A stretch of DNA of 64,000 nucleotides from Eledone cirrhosa. Its lineage: Eukaryota; Mollusca; Cephalopoda; Octopoda; Eledonidae. A program made the position numbers and the translations under genes. Each line of letters starts with the position of its first letter. Position 1 is the first letter of the stretch. The notes below the pieces were generated by a model. It had not been told where the DNA came from and ran no database searches. It saw nothing but the letters and a program-made list of their open reading frames with translations. Positions 1 through 10,636 of this stretch are shown here, in pieces. The stretch spans positions 20,943,751 through 21,007,750 of the forward strand of contig OZ024749.1 in NCBI GenBank assembly GCA_964016885.1, read 5' to 3'.

Positions 1-345
1 TTGTGATGAAATCAGCATCAATAATATATTATTAAATATATATCTTAGATTAATTCCATGTTGGTAAGGTAATTCAACTAATGTATACTCATTGCTGTGG
101 AAAAAAAAAGAAGAAAACAGATTGCCATTACATGTTTCACTGCTAATTAGATGTTCATCAGAAGACACATGCCCCTTATCTTTTCGCTAATATCGAAATG
201 TCATTTACTTCAATTACAAACGAAAGCTAAACTAAAGTGGTCAGTCTAATAAAACATGCAGTCATTAGTGACAAAATGGAATTAATTAAAATAATTATCT
301 TAATGAAATATTATCTGAGGATAATATTAACAGAGGAAAAACACG
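1..345. other. AT-rich spacer
   Basis: No open frame of note, no recognised repeat family and no tandem structure. Composition is strongly A+T, like the rest of the window. Confidence 0.5.
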
Positions 346-346
346 C

Positions 347-520
347 TTAATACCCTTCCGTTACTATATTTCGTATGAAAGACTACATTTGATGGAGGAA
401 TTTAGTAAAATAACAAAAATTCTTAAATAAAATTAAGATTGAAGGTTTTTAAAATAATTATAAACATTTTAAAGAACCAGGGGTTGTTTCAAGAAGTTTG
501 GTATCAAGCTGGCTAAAATG
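347..520 (+). repeat. TTAA-MITE-2-like copy
   Basis: Begins at a TTAA followed by TACCCTTCCGTTACTATATTTC, a diverged version of the TTAA-MITE-2 end, then a GAAAGAC block and TTTAGTAAAATAAC, both typical of the family. It ends near a GGTATCAAGCTGG motif seen at the other end of relatives at 16.8 and 56.9 kb. Non-coding. Boundaries on the right are uncertain. Confidence 0.4.
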
Positions 521-654
521 TATCGAGACGTTTATGAAGCTAGTTGAAGAGAATCGCTACAACTTCAGCCGTTTCCTTAGTCAATGATATAATTAGGTTT
601 GTAGTATTAGAAATACAAACCCATTACTCTGAGTGCACACATACGTTAATCAGT

Positions 655-655
655 A

Positions 656-690
<35 letters not shown>
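655..690. repeat. (TA)n(CA)n microsatellite
   Basis: A TA run passes directly into a CA run, and then a SINE-C piece begins. The SINEs in this window repeatedly abut such tracts. Confidence 0.8.
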
Positions 691-870
691 CATCGTTTAA
701 CATCCATTTTATACGCTAGCATGGGTTAGACAGGCTTGTCCCATTTAGAAGGGTTGGGTGACCATGTCTCGCTCATATAGGACTGTTGTGGCTGGTTTTC
801 TACGGCTGGATGCCCTTCCTAGTGCCAACCACATTTACAGAGTGGGCTGGATGTTTTGTGGTACCAACGT
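690..870 (-). mobile_element. SINE-C fragment
   Basis: Reads as TCGTTTAACATCCATTTTA, then a GGGTTAGAC block, CATGTCTCGCTCATATAGGA and CTGGATGCCCTTCCTA. This order is shared with copies at 21.0, 22.5 and 46.8 kb. On the minus strand it is the 3' part of a tRNA-derived SINE ending in a (GAT)n-like tail. A second short piece of the same tail lies at 920-963. Confidence 0.7.
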
Positions 871-1544
871 AACATACCCCCCCCCCCATATATATATATA
901 TATTTGTATGTATATACATATATCATCATCACCACTGCCTTACGTCCATTTTCCATGCTAGCATATATATACACACACACCAAATATTTAGACAAAGTAA
1001 TTTAAATGCAATCATCCAAATATAGACCAAAAGATGACAATACCTCTAATGAAACCCATTGCTTTAGGGGTCGGTAAAAAAGGCCAATACGTTTGATTAG
1101 ACCCTTCCCTCAGAAATCAATTATTTGGGAAGATTTAGTAAAATAGCCAACAGTCATAATATAAAGATACAAACAGCAAAAAAACCTAAGCAAACAATAC
1201 TTTCATCATTGAATACTTTCTAACAGGTGTATGTAACTGTAATACAATTGGTACCAGCATTACACAGAATTAACAATGGCTTAAGGACTTTACTGACTGT
1301 ATTAATAGTAGTGGTGGAGGTAGTAGTAGTAACAATATTATCTAGATATTGCGACAAAGAACTATTAAATGTCCATTTAAACAATTGGTGTCAGTGTAGG
1401 TGAATTAAAGCATTAGTTTAAACCTTTCTGTATACAATAACAATTTCATAACATATTTTGGGTTTTTACTAAACATATCTAATCATCATCATTCTTCTTC
1501 TTATTATTATCAATAACTTCTTTAGTTACCACATTTTTAATGAA

Positions 1545-1860
1545 AGCTGAAACCTATTGTTATAATACTAATGCAAATGAAAGACACTTTTGAAAATCAA
1601 ACATTTAAAAACCTTTTCACACCAAAATGCCTGAACATGCAATACAAATGGCTGCTTATTTTTTTTAGAAATGTTTATAGTTATCTAAAAAATTTCCATC
1701 ATAATTTTATGCAAGTATGCTCCAAATACCAGCTTGATAAGTTATATTATGCTAAATACTTTCAGCCATTCATATCATATTTCTAACGAAAGATACACTA
1801 CCTAATGATTTTCAAATAATGAAGTATTTGAAAGAATTTAGTAAAATAACTTGTTCATTA
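1545..1860 (+). repeat. TTAA-MITE-2-related copies
   Basis: Two partial copies in series. They contain AATGAAAGACACTT, CTCCAAATACCAGCTTGATA, CATATTTCTAACGAAAGA and TTTAGTAAAATAAC, blocks that recur in the same order at 5.4-6.3, 16.8, 21.6 and 56.7 kb. The 71-codon open frame at 1571-1786 is a translation of this repeat and not a gene. Confidence 0.45.
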
Positions 1861-2102
1861 AACTACTATTTCTTATAAATGTTATTTTAGGTAAATATAT
1901 GAACTTTATCACTTTCCTCATCATACTTCTAAACCTTTTCACTCATCATTAAACCTTTTTTTTTTTTTTGCTTTTTTGTTTTTTTTACATATGATGATGG
2001 AAGGCTTTTAGATAAATATAACTTCAAATTATTTTGAAAATCAAATTTGAAGGGATTGCTATAACTTTCTCATTTAATGGACCTTACAATACAAATTTAT
2101 TC

Positions 2103-2280
2103 TATTACATTACTTTGTATTTTCTCAGTAAACATTGTCTTAAATAATATCGAATCTACAAGATTTTTATATTTATTTTGGGGACAATACATTAACATAA
2201 CTATGAGCAGCCGTTTATGTCTGGTTTAAACAGAAAGGGGTGAGGGAATTCTGGCCGGATACATGCTAAAATGTTAAAAT
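2103..2280 (-). mobile_element. TTAA-MITE-1 copy (5' end decayed)
   Basis: Carries the family's internal order: TATTTTCTCAGTAAA, ATCGAATCTACAAGATTTT, TATTTATTTTGGGGACAATA, AACATAACTATGAGCAGCC and GAATTCTGGCCGGATAC. The right end AAATGTTAA is a mutated CTAAAGGGTTAA. Non-coding internal-deletion derivative of a piggyBac-like element (see 30,550-31,790). Confidence 0.75.
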
Positions 2281-2540
2281 GTTCATATTTATCCAGAAAC
2301 CATTAAGTTATGTTCCAAACACAAGCTTCATAATGATATGATAAAATTAACTGCATTGAGTAAATCCCTGATTATTTAAAAAAATTATTTGTAAACTACA
2401 TACAAGCAGTATCCTTTATTAGAAATATAGTAAAGAAGGGGTTAAAAACCAGGCTGGTGTATTTGTCAAGCACTGGTCACTTATGTGATCAGTGCTAGCT
2501 GACAACTTTATTCCCCATAAACATTGTCTATACTATAAAG

Positions 2541-2685
2541 TAAGCATGTCAAACTGAGGGCCACACACGACAACTAACTGCGCAGATTACAACTAATTTT
2601 AGGAAGATAAAACATGCTCGCGCTGTAAAAACCTTTGTGCGGGTCACAGGTGTACTTGTAAAAGGCCACATGCTTGACATGTCTG
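2541..2685. mobile_element. hAT-type MITE with 8-bp target duplication
   Basis: The 145-bp element is bracketed by the same 8 bases, CTATAAAG, at 2533-2540 and 2686-2693. Its ends are imperfect inverted repeats: TAAGCATGTCAAACTG on the left against CAGACATGTCAAG, the complement of the right end. Eight-base duplications and short TIRs are typical of hAT transposons. No transposase is present. Confidence 0.7.
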
Positions 2686-2734
2686 CTATAAAGGACTTTC
2701 AATAAACCAGCACTATGTATATGTGTATGTGTGT

Positions 2735-2978
2735 GAGGCAATGAATTGGCAGAGTTGTTAAAATGTTGGATAGATTGCTCTGCACTTAAGTTCAAATCCC
2801 ATTGAGGTCAACTTAGCCACTGATCCATTTGAAGTCGATAAACAAAAGTTTAAGCCCAGTGCAAGGATTGATTCTTTCACTATCTCTTTCTCTGGAAGAA
2901 AACAGCTGTGTTTACACCAGGTTTAAAATGTTCATGACCCTTTGCATGTCACTACAGCACCCCTACGACGATCTCTCT

Positions 2979-2980
<2 letters not shown>
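2735..2980 (+). mobile_element. SINE-E copy
   Basis: A tRNA-like head with TTGGCAGAGTTGTTAAA and box-B-like AGTTCAAATCCCATTGAGG is followed by a body with CTCTTTCTCTGGAAGAAA. The tail reads TTTAAAATGTTCATGACCC and CAGCACCCCTACGACG. The body and tail recur at 12,964-13,197 and, inverted, at 56,810-56,925. It ends in the long (TA)n tract. Confidence 0.7.

Positions 2981-2981
<1 letters not shown>

Positions 2982-3045
<64 letters not shown>
2982..3045. repeat. (TA)n microsatellite, ~32 units
   Basis: Uninterrupted TA run, one of the longest in the window. Open frames crossing it translate to IYIYIY and are artefacts. Confidence 0.95.
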
Positions 3046-3048
<3 letters not shown>

Positions 3049-3049
3049 A

Positions 3050-3135
3050 AGCCACATTAGAGGAAGACCTGGGAAGAGGTAGTGAGAGCTGATCACAAAT
3101 CAATGAAGCTCACAAAAGGAATGACGAAAGGAACG
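3050..3135 (+). pseudogene. LINE ORF2 C-terminal remnant
   Basis: From 3,050 the second reading of the sequence gives RKTWEEVVRADHKSMKLTKG, with one stop upstream of it. This resembles the C-terminal GRPRKTWxEVV segment common in non-LTR retrotransposon polyproteins, also seen as a decayed copy at 59.35 kb. Only about 30 codons remain. The remnant starts straight after the (TA)n tract. Confidence 0.5.
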
Positions 3136-3488
3136 TGACTAGTAGAGGGATATGTTGAAAAAGGCTTGTCCAACCCATGCAAGAAAGGAAGTGGTTGTAA
3201 AATGGTGTCGACAATATATGCATTATTTTTGTCAGTTATAGTATTTTGGAAATGTGGCAAGGGTACCAAATTTGGTGGATAAATTGGGTGATAATTTCAT
3301 TAATGAATGGCAGTTATTGATAATTATTCTGTCTGGGCACTTCACACACATCCTGCTACCCAAAAGGGAGGGATACACCTACCAAGCCCCTTCCATTTAG
3401 CTGTCGTTTTCTACCACTCCATGGGGTCTAACAATGATTTCCAATTTAAATACAAGACCAGTATTTGAAGGAAGGGAGTGGAAATGAT

Positions 3489-3695
3489 TTAACCCTTTAG
3501 CATTTAAACCGGGCATATCCGACCAGAATTCTACCACCTCCTTTTGTTTAAACTTGCTGTAACCGGCTGCTCATGCAGACGTTAAGGTATTCTTCCCAAA
3601 ATAAATATCAAAATCTTGTAGATTCGTGTGAGGTAAAGCCTTTACCATGAAAATACAATAGTAGATATAGAGTAATGTAAATGCTAATGGGTTAA
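3489..3695 (+). mobile_element. TTAA-MITE-1, full length
   Basis: Starts TTAACCCTTTAGCATTTAAA and ends AAATGCTAATGGGTTAA, so both ends keep the inverted CCCTTTAGCATTTA repeat inside TTAA. The interior has GAATTCTACCACCTCC, AAGGTATTCTTCCCAAAATAA and AATACAATAGTAGATATAGA. Non-coding, about 200 bp. Confidence 0.85.
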
Positions 3696-3827
3696 TCAAC
3701 CCTTGGTACTTTGTTATGTCAACATTGAAAAGATGAAAGGCAAGGTTGTCCTCAAGATTTCAACTCAAAATGTAAAGAGAAAAGCATTTTGTTCAATGCT
3801 CTAAGGATTTTATCAATCCAACATAGC

Positions 3828-3828
<1 letters not shown>

Positions 3829-3859
<31 letters not shown>

Positions 3860-3860
3860 T
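3829..3860. repeat. (TAA)n microsatellite
   Basis: About ten ATA/TAA units, directly at the 3' tail end of the SINE-A fragment that follows on the minus strand. SINE tails here often seed such runs. Confidence 0.9.
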
Positions 3861-3945
3861 GTTTCTACTTTTGGCACAAGGCCAGCAATTATCTCAGTGT
3901 ATTACTGGTACTTTATCGACCCCGTAAGGTGAAGTTAATCGATAA
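3855..3945 (-). mobile_element. SINE-A, 5'-truncated
   Basis: Reads GTTTCTACTTTTGGCACAAG, then TTATCGACCCCGTAAGG, the complement of the SINE-A 3' module. The tRNA-like head is missing. Confidence 0.8.
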
Positions 3946-3952
3946 TAATAAT

Positions 3953-4130
3953 CATGCTTTCTAATTTAGGCACAAGCCTAGTAAATTTAGGTTACGGTTA
4001 AAATCAATTAAATTGAACCCATAACATGACTGGTACCTTATTCTAGACTTCAGAGTTGACCACAGCCACATTTGAACTCAGATACTGCTAAGCATTTGCC
4101 TGACATGCTAATGACTGCCAATCCATTTAT
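3953..4130 (-). mobile_element. SINE-A, old diverged copy
   Basis: Keeps the minus-strand order TTCTAATTTAGGCACAAG, GACTGGTACCTTATTCTAGA, ATTTGAACTCAGATACTGC and CATGCTAATGACTGCCAATCC. The last two parts are the box B and box A side of the tRNA-like head. It is much more diverged than its neighbour at 3,855. Confidence 0.65.
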
Positions 4131-4179
4131 GTTAAATATATTTAACTTGTAGGTAGAATAGAGGAATGTTGAAGCATGT

Positions 4180-4310
4180 TACCATTATCAACATTATCAC
4201 CACCATCACCACCACTACTTCCAACACCACAACTACTGCCATCCGCACCAATTCTACCATTACCACCGCCTCCACTGCCATTATTCCTACCACCACTGTA
4301 TTTGACAGCC
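4180..4310. repeat. CAC/CCA-rich low-complexity tract
   Basis: Repeated ACCACCA and ACCATTACC trinucleotide mixtures. Open frames on both strands here are low-complexity (V/M/G-rich or P/L-rich) and not genes. Confidence 0.75.
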
Positions 4311-5604
4311 AATAGAAGCCCCAATTCTTCATACCACTATGTGGACTTCCATGTCATTTCCGGCAAATTACGCTCACCTACTTCCATTTGAACTCCTCCC
4401 CTCCCTCTGCAACCAAACAATTACCGTAATTACACACAACATTCTCGTTTACTCTCTCTCTCTTAACATGACTCTCAGTCAACAACTCTCACTTACCCTC
4501 ATCTTTCCCTCCACAACTCTCACTCATCCTCAACGACTCAGTCCACGTTAACGAGAGGGTGGGAAAGAAAATTAAGTAACAATCGGTTTAGCTATGGAGA
4601 AAACTAAAAATAAAGTCTTTTTTTCCCCTTTCCCCCTTAACAGAATTTCTTCTACTTGAACACTGACCGACCAAACAAGAAGGAAATGATCTCATTAGCT
4701 ATATATTTAAATCACGCGGGTCTCTGAGGACACACAGATTGCTAGCAGATATTACACAGCCTTTAAATGTCACATCTTTCTATATCATCAAGTTTGGTGA
4801 GATGATAAGGATGATGATAATAGTGAGCGAAAAAGAGAAGAAAGATAGCAAACAGAGGTTAGAATTGAAAGCAAATGAAAATCAATGATTTTGTAATATA
4901 TTTCCGTAACAGATTTCATTCACAGACAGCTAAGCTATCTTGGGATCACTACCATATAAGGAATTCTGCAGTGATGTGCAGGAAATGATGATGATGGAAG
5001 AAGAAGAAAGTTCTTTCAAGTTGGTTTGCTTGTCTTGCTCAAGGCCCCTGTTTACAAGTCAGTCTGACTGATGCCATCTTGAAAAGTCAAGCAGAAGAAT
5101 AAACACAACTAAAAGGTCACAGATAGTCTCTCCAAGACATTCAGCATACCTCCTGTTGCCGCTATCACCACCACCACTTTCTGATCTACATACCCCCTCT
5201 CACACCTCTATCTTTCCTCAGGGCAATGCCTGTTAGTACTTCTTGCTTCAATTTATTCAACTTGGAAATAACAGTACATTTATCACACACCCTAAAGAAA
5301 AACAATTTCAGTAATTCTTAAAGAACCACCACCACCACCACCACATCGATTCTAACATAGAAAACCAACTAGATAAATTGAGCTCCTTTGTTATATTTCT
5401 AATGAAAGACACTTGAAAAATAATGAAAAATTTAGCCATTTCATACTAAACTGCCTGAACATGCTCCTGGTTTTATAATACAAATGGTTGCTTATTTTTT
5501 AGAAATAGCCCACCATAATTTTATTTTGTTGCTCCAAACACCAGCTTGATAAGTTAGTTATGTTAAACTAAATCCATTACCATATTTCTAATGAAAGACA
5601 TAAA

Positions 5605-5789
5605 ATAATGGTTTCTGATTTAGACACAAGGCCAACAAATTTGGGCAAGGTATGTTGATTAAATCGACACCGTAAGGGTGAAAGGCAAAGTTAATCTCAG
5701 CAGGATTTGAACCCAGAAAGTAAAAGGACATAACTATGCCGTAAAGCATTGTGTCTGATGCTCCACGGATATAGCCAATCCACAGCCTA
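5605..5789 (-). mobile_element. SINE-A copy
   Basis: Minus-strand order GGTTTCTGATTTAGACACAA, ATCGACACCGTAAGGGTGAA, GGATTTGAACCCAGAAAG, then TAGCCAATCCACAGCC at the tRNA-like 5' end. Nearly full length. Confidence 0.75.
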
Positions 5790-5935
5790 TTTAGTAACTA
5801 ATTTCCATGTTATAAATGAATAAAAACAAACAAAGTTATGCTCTAAATACAAGTTTGATGGATTAGTTATACTAAATCCTCAGCCCATTTGTTACCCATG
5901 TTTCTAATGACAAACACCGCAAATGATTTAGAAAA

Positions 5936-6112
5936 TATTGGTTCCTAATTTAGGCACAAAGCCAGCAATTTTAAGGGAGGGGAAAGTTGATTAAATCATG
6001 ACAGGTACTTTATTTTATCGACCCCCATAAGGATGAAAGGCAAAGCTAACATCAGTGGGATTCAAACTCGGAATGTAAAGGGCTGTAACCCATAAAATAA
6101 TTAAGTTTGCTA
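5936..6112 (-). mobile_element. SINE-A copy
   Basis: Contains GGTTCCTAATTTAGGCACAA, TTTATTTTATCGACCCCCAT and GGGATTCAAACTCGGAATG (box B). The head is incomplete. Confidence 0.75.
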
Positions 6113-7012
6113 GGATTTAGTGACTAATTTCTTTATTATAAATGAACATAAATATAAACACTAAGTTATGCTCTAAATACCAGCTTGATGGGTTGGTTAT
6201 ATTATACTAAATAAATCTTTAGCCCATTTAGCATATTTCTAATGACAGACACTGCCTATCACTTTCAAATGATTTAGAAAATAATTTGCAATGGTTGAGC
6301 AATATATAACTTCATCTTTATAGATGAATATAAGTACAAACACTTTAAAATAAACAATCAGGTTTGTATTGTTGAACCAAATGTGGCTTCCGATGTTTGG
6401 TACCATATGTGTTAAAACATCTCGCCTTTTAAAACACAAATTTAAAGCCAAAGTGTTTATAAAACAATTTTTTTTAAAACATGAACAGTCCCACAGGCTA
6501 GTCTAACATAAAAAAAATCCTGGTTGCTGATAAGTTTAGAACATCTTGTCTTTTTTCATTAGACAAACCTTATAATACAAAGCAAAGGTGTTTATATAAT
6601 ATCATATATATCTAAATCTCAGGAACAGTATATATATATATCTATATAAATGGTGTGTGTATGTATATATATATATACTATTTGTTGAACTCTCTATAAA
6701 ACAGATGTTCCGTATCACCACCACCAACAGATGGAGCTGATTACGATGTAAGGAAAAATTAGGCAGAGAAACAACCATAAGGTAAGCTACCGCCACACTA
6801 ACAACTTGGGAAGGATTCTACAGAAAATCACGCCACCTGGTGGTAACGGTGTAAACTACGAAACAGTGTAACAGTAGTAGTTGTAGTAGTATGCTCGGAT
6901 ATATACAAATAAAATTATATACTGCTCAAATGTTTTGATAAATGATACGTAAGCTTAAGACTTTACTACCTAAAACAGCTAGCATGGTAGGGGGTAGGGT
7001 AAATCAAGTTAA

Positions 7013-7235
7013 ACTAACACCTACAGCTCACTACACTCATAAGAGGTGCTACTACTACTAGCACCACCACCAGCCAGTTACACTAACACTTAAGTAGTAC
7101 TACCACAACCACAACAGTTACCCTAACACCTAAGAAGCACTACTACTCCCACCACAGTTACCCTAACACCTAAGTACTACTACCATCATCACCACTGTTA
7201 CACTCAAGCTCACAACACCCCTAAGAGGTACTACA
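7013..7235. repeat. Degenerate minisatellite, ~50-bp unit
   Basis: About five units of the form CAGTTACCCTAACACCTAAG plus a CTACTACCAC stretch. Units vary in length and in the number of triplets. The minus-strand 79-codon frame at 7,163-7,402 overlaps it and is not a gene. Confidence 0.6.
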
Positions 7236-7598
7236 TTTAACCCCACACATAGTACTGTACTTATTTCATCACTGTGCACTACCATAAAGTTCATCTTAAA
7301 AACTTGATAACTTGAAATCCTGTTAGTCTGACGCCCAAACACACAATAGGGCCTACTGGGGTTCTTTTTATTGATGAATTCCCCTAGGGATGGTTTAACC
7401 AAGATGGCTACAATATATGTATCTCAGCTGCCTGGCATACATATTAGAGCGCCTGCGGAAATCAGACACAGCATCTGCATCTGTCTACCCTTTTCCATCT
7501 CCAGGTGTTATTTACTCGTCTTCAACTATTTTATAGTTAACTTTCGTTGTAGTAGCTTTACAAAAAGCAAACACTTTCAAATTTCATATAATATAGAG

Positions 7599-7864
7599 GC
7601 ACTCCGTCGGCTACAACAACGAGTGTTGATCTGATCAACAGAACAGCCTGCTCGTCAAATTAAGTGGCTGAGCATTCCACAGACACATGCACCCTTAACG
7701 TAGTTCTCAGGGAGATTCAGTGTGACAAGACTGGTCCTTCAAATTACAACTACAACTCATTTTGCCATTGGAGCAACGCAAAATAAAGTGTCTTACTCAA
7801 GGATTACGCGCTGCCAGGAATTGAACTCACCACGACCATATGATTGTAAACCGACTACCCTAAA
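7599..7864 (-). mobile_element. SINE-D copy
   Basis: Left part has CACTCCGTCGG, a CAGCCTGCTCGT block, CATTCCACAGACACATGCAC and TAGTTCTCAGGGAGATTCA. Then comes AAAGTGTCTTACTCAAGGA and the complement of a box B, GGAATTGAACTCACCACGAC. It is thus a minus-strand tRNA-derived SINE. Relatives lie at 43.6, 44.4 and 62.9 kb. Confidence 0.75.
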
Positions 7865-8115
7865 CACAAACTACCCAAGACCCAAGTAAATTTTACTGCC
7901 TACGATTTTTATTTTTTTTATTGAATATTGTTCACCCTAAGGTGCTTCAAGATTTTCATTTCTAAATTCATTACAATTTTTGATATTTAAAAAAAAATAA
8001 AATATTGATATTTTGAAATAATTATGACAAAAAACATCTACATAATCTGAATAAGAACAGTAGTAACCCGGGCAATGCCGTGTAATTCAGCTAGTGTATA
8101 TATATATATATATAT

Positions 8116-8424
8116 ATATCAATGATATTAATAAATGGAAAACTATATTTATTTTATTATATTTCAAGGCTACCAAAAACTCTGGTACGCTCTCATCAGA
8201 TAAAATACAAATAGTGACATACCCCAGAAACCAGACCTTATTGGTTCAGGTTCTGTTTGAACCGATAAGGTCTGGTTTCTGGGGTTATGTCACTATTTAT
8301 AAAACAAATTTTGTATTTTATCTGATGAGAGCGTACCAAAGTTTTTGGTACCCTTGAAATATATATAATAAAATAAATATGGTTTTATAAATAGAGTTTT
8401 CCATTTATTAATATCACTGATATT
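8116..8424. repeat. Long near-perfect inverted repeat (hairpin)
   Basis: Two arms of ~130-165 bp meet at an 8-9-base loop centred on ~8,253. Inner stem: CCAGACCTTA (8,231-8,240) pairs with 8,266-8,275. Matching outer blocks include CTCATCAGATAAAATACAAA, GGTACGCTCTCATC, and ATATCAATGATATTAATAA at the far left against the complementary far right. The right arm has two short extra AT-rich insertions. A transcript would fold into a long double-stranded stem. It may be a foldback element. No coding content. Confidence 0.9.
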
Positions 8425-8559
8425 ATACTCCAGGAAAAGACGGTTTACATCAAACATTTGCCACATATAAAAACATTAACCACAGAAGACACTAATTAGA
8501 ATAGAAAAAAAACCTGTTTATCAATCCTGCAATGTATATATTTAACTAAACATCCTGTT

Positions 8560-8945
8560 AATTTAGCAGAAGAAAATATATAAAAACAGGTTTGTTAATT
8601 CAAATGAATATAGCATCTTAACTAGTAGACAGTGTTATGACAATGAGTAAACTAAAGTAAAGACTTCAATTTTTAATGTGATGTAGTCATAATCAATACT
8701 GTTTTACAATTTTTAAGAAGGTTATGCTAATATGGTTTCATGTGGTTTGTTAATTCAAATATCCATAGTATCTTTACTAGTGGACAGAGTGTGGAAATTT
8801 GCACAATTTTTAAGGAGATGCAGTCACAGTACCGTTTCGTACCTTGCAAGAAAGTCTAGCTAATGTGGTTTCATTAGGAACAGACTGAATATTTGAAGTC
8901 AACTGAAGTAAAGAATGTTTTGTTAATTCACATTGCAACCATGTG
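8560..8945 (-). repeat. Repeat H copies
   Basis: Two to three minus-strand copies with GGTTTGTTAATTCAAAT, then CTAGTAGACAGTGTTATGA or CTAGTGGACAGAGTGTGG, then GCTAATGTGGTTTCAT. The complement, with ATTTGAATTAACAAACC, recurs at 10.2, 12.9, 13.7, 30.3 and 60.3-60.7 kb. Class unknown. Confidence 0.55.
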
Positions 8946-9011
8946 GTTCCACAGCACGCCACTGCCTGGTGGGCCAATGCTTTGCCAGTGAAATTTGAAA
9001 CTCATTATGTG

Positions 9012-9108
9012 TGTCGTTTAACGTCTATCTTCCATGCTAGCAGGAGTTAGACGGGAATTGTCCCACTTGAGGCAAGATTGATCATGTGACCTCACGCTCG
9101 TATGACCA
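9012..9108 (-). mobile_element. SINE-C fragment
   Basis: TCGTTTAACGTCTATCTTCC, ATGCTAGCAGGAGTTAGACG, GTCCCACTTGAGGCAAG and CGCTCGTATGACC match the 3' tail of SINE-C on the minus strand. It ends in a short (GATA)n. Confidence 0.75.
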
Positions 9109-9230
9109 GATAGATAGATAGATACACACACACAATATCCCAAAGCTTATTTTCTTTTTTCTAGTATGGCACTTATTTTATCAATATTTCTTATCAAACT
9201 GCTATGTCATAGGAAATAAACACAAAAACA

Positions 9231-9390
9231 CACCACACCTCTGAAGTTTCTGTTTACCAAACTTCACCCAGAAGACATTGGTCAACTGATGGCTATAGTA
9301 GAAAAAAACCTAGCCTAAGTGGGATTGAACGTAAAGTGACCCCTATAACATAATCACACAGCCAGCCATGCAACTGACTTTTATCAACAA
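9231..9390 (-). mobile_element. SINE-G fragment
   Basis: GAAGTTTCTGTTTACCAAAC, CAGAAGACATTGGTCAACTG, AAGTGGGATTGAACGTAAAG (box B side) and CACACAGCCAGCCATGC (tRNA-like 5' end), all in minus-strand order. Related pieces at 26.6, 34.7 and 40.5 kb. Confidence 0.6.
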
Positions 9391-9519
9391 CCAGCCATCC
9401 TTTTCATCCAAACTTATCCCCATATCTGGATAACCAGCTATCCCATCCATCCAGATGTATTCCCATATCTGAGCTGATTATTCATCAGCAAGCTATTGGC
9501 CTTAATATCAGTTTCCCCA

Positions 9520-10090
9520 TCACACACAGACACACACACACACACACACAATCACTATTGGCCATAATGATATTTTAGTTCCCCACCACCATGCTCTTGC
9601 CCTTAATGTAGTAGTAGCACCACCACCACAACTCCATGTTATAACTTGGACTTAGTGATTAATCAAGTGACATGCAAGCCAGAATGAAACTAGTGGTAGT
9701 GGCGATGGTGGTGATAGTAGCAACAACTGTATGACTGGTGTGGTGGTAGTAGCGGTGACAACGCTGGTAGATATTAGTGTTATCATCATCATCATCGACA
9801 GAAGAGATTAAATGACATTTTTTTAACAATTCAGTTGCCAAGGCAACCAGCTGTGGGTAATGATCTTGAACACGGAATGAATCACAAAGCAAATGTTTGC
9901 TTTGTGCTACATGCAGCCAACTAACCGTTGAACACACTACACACATATGCACACCGACACTACACATGCTGACATACTATACACATATAGTTGCAGACAG
10001 ACATACCACACACACACTACATGCAGACAATCATTACTACACACCACATAGACACAACAGTCTAGCATTCATTGTAGTTCATTCTTAAAA
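9520..10090. other. Spacer with CA and CAC microsatellites
   Basis: Contains a (CA)n run near 9,530, CAC/GTG triplets at 9,690-9,800 and a CACAC/ATGC-rich run at 9,930-10,060. Open frames here (102 codons minus, 63 codons plus) follow the simple repeats. No gene seen. Confidence 0.5.
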
Positions 10091-10187
10091 GAACAAATCT
10101 TATTCCAGGTAACTTTAAAAATAAATCCATTACAAATCCAAAACAGGTCACACACAACTATTAATTCAAAGTCCTGTACCGCTTGAA

Positions 10188-10260
10188 ACCACATTAGCTA
10201 GCGAGGCATTCCTGGAAACTATAAAACACCATGACTACATTGCATTAAAACTTTACATTA
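10188..10260 (+). repeat. Repeat H fragment
   Basis: GAAACCACATTAGCTAGC, then CAAAACACC-type and ATGACTACATTGCATTAAAA blocks, as in the copy at 13,640-13,700. Confidence 0.5.
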
Positions 10261-10417
10261 AAGGCTTTACCTCACAAAATATAGAATCTATGAGATTTTT
10301 ATATTATTTAGAACAATACCTTAACATCAGTATGAGCAGTCAGATACAGCCAGTTTGAACAGAAAGAGGTGAGAGAATTCTGGCAGGATATGGCCAGTTT
10401 AAATACTAAAGGGTTAA
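10245..10417 (-). mobile_element. TTAA-MITE-1, 5'-truncated
   Basis: TTACATTAAAGGCTTTACCT, GAATCTATGAGATTTTTA, CCTTAACATCAGTATGAGCA and GAGAATTCTGGCAGGATA, ending AAATACTAAAGGGTTAA. It is preceded directly by repeat H sequence. Confidence 0.8.
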
Positions 10418-10636
10418 AACTAAGTCTTTACTCATGCAATTTTTTACAGCAATCTGTCTGATAGCAATAATACTATAAAAATTTGAATTAACATTATAGG
10501 ATGTTGACCATTAAATACTTATCCCTAGAGATTTGACTGCAGTTGGCAACCATCCTTCACTGAACCATTATTCTTCCATAAATGGTGACAGGATAGTTAT
10601 GGAGTTGGTTCACAGAACATTAGGCTCAAAATCCCA

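Larger units (their letters stand above)
5330..6480 (+). repeat. Tandem field of TTAA-MITE-2-related units with SINE-A inserts
   Basis: At least three successive units each carry CTCCAAACACCAGCTTGAT (or CTCTAAATAC), a run to ACTAAATCC, and CATTTCTAATGAAAGACA. SINE-A copies sit between units at 5,605-5,789 and 5,936-6,112. The order suggests local duplication of a MITE-2-like element, then SINE insertion. Confidence 0.5.
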
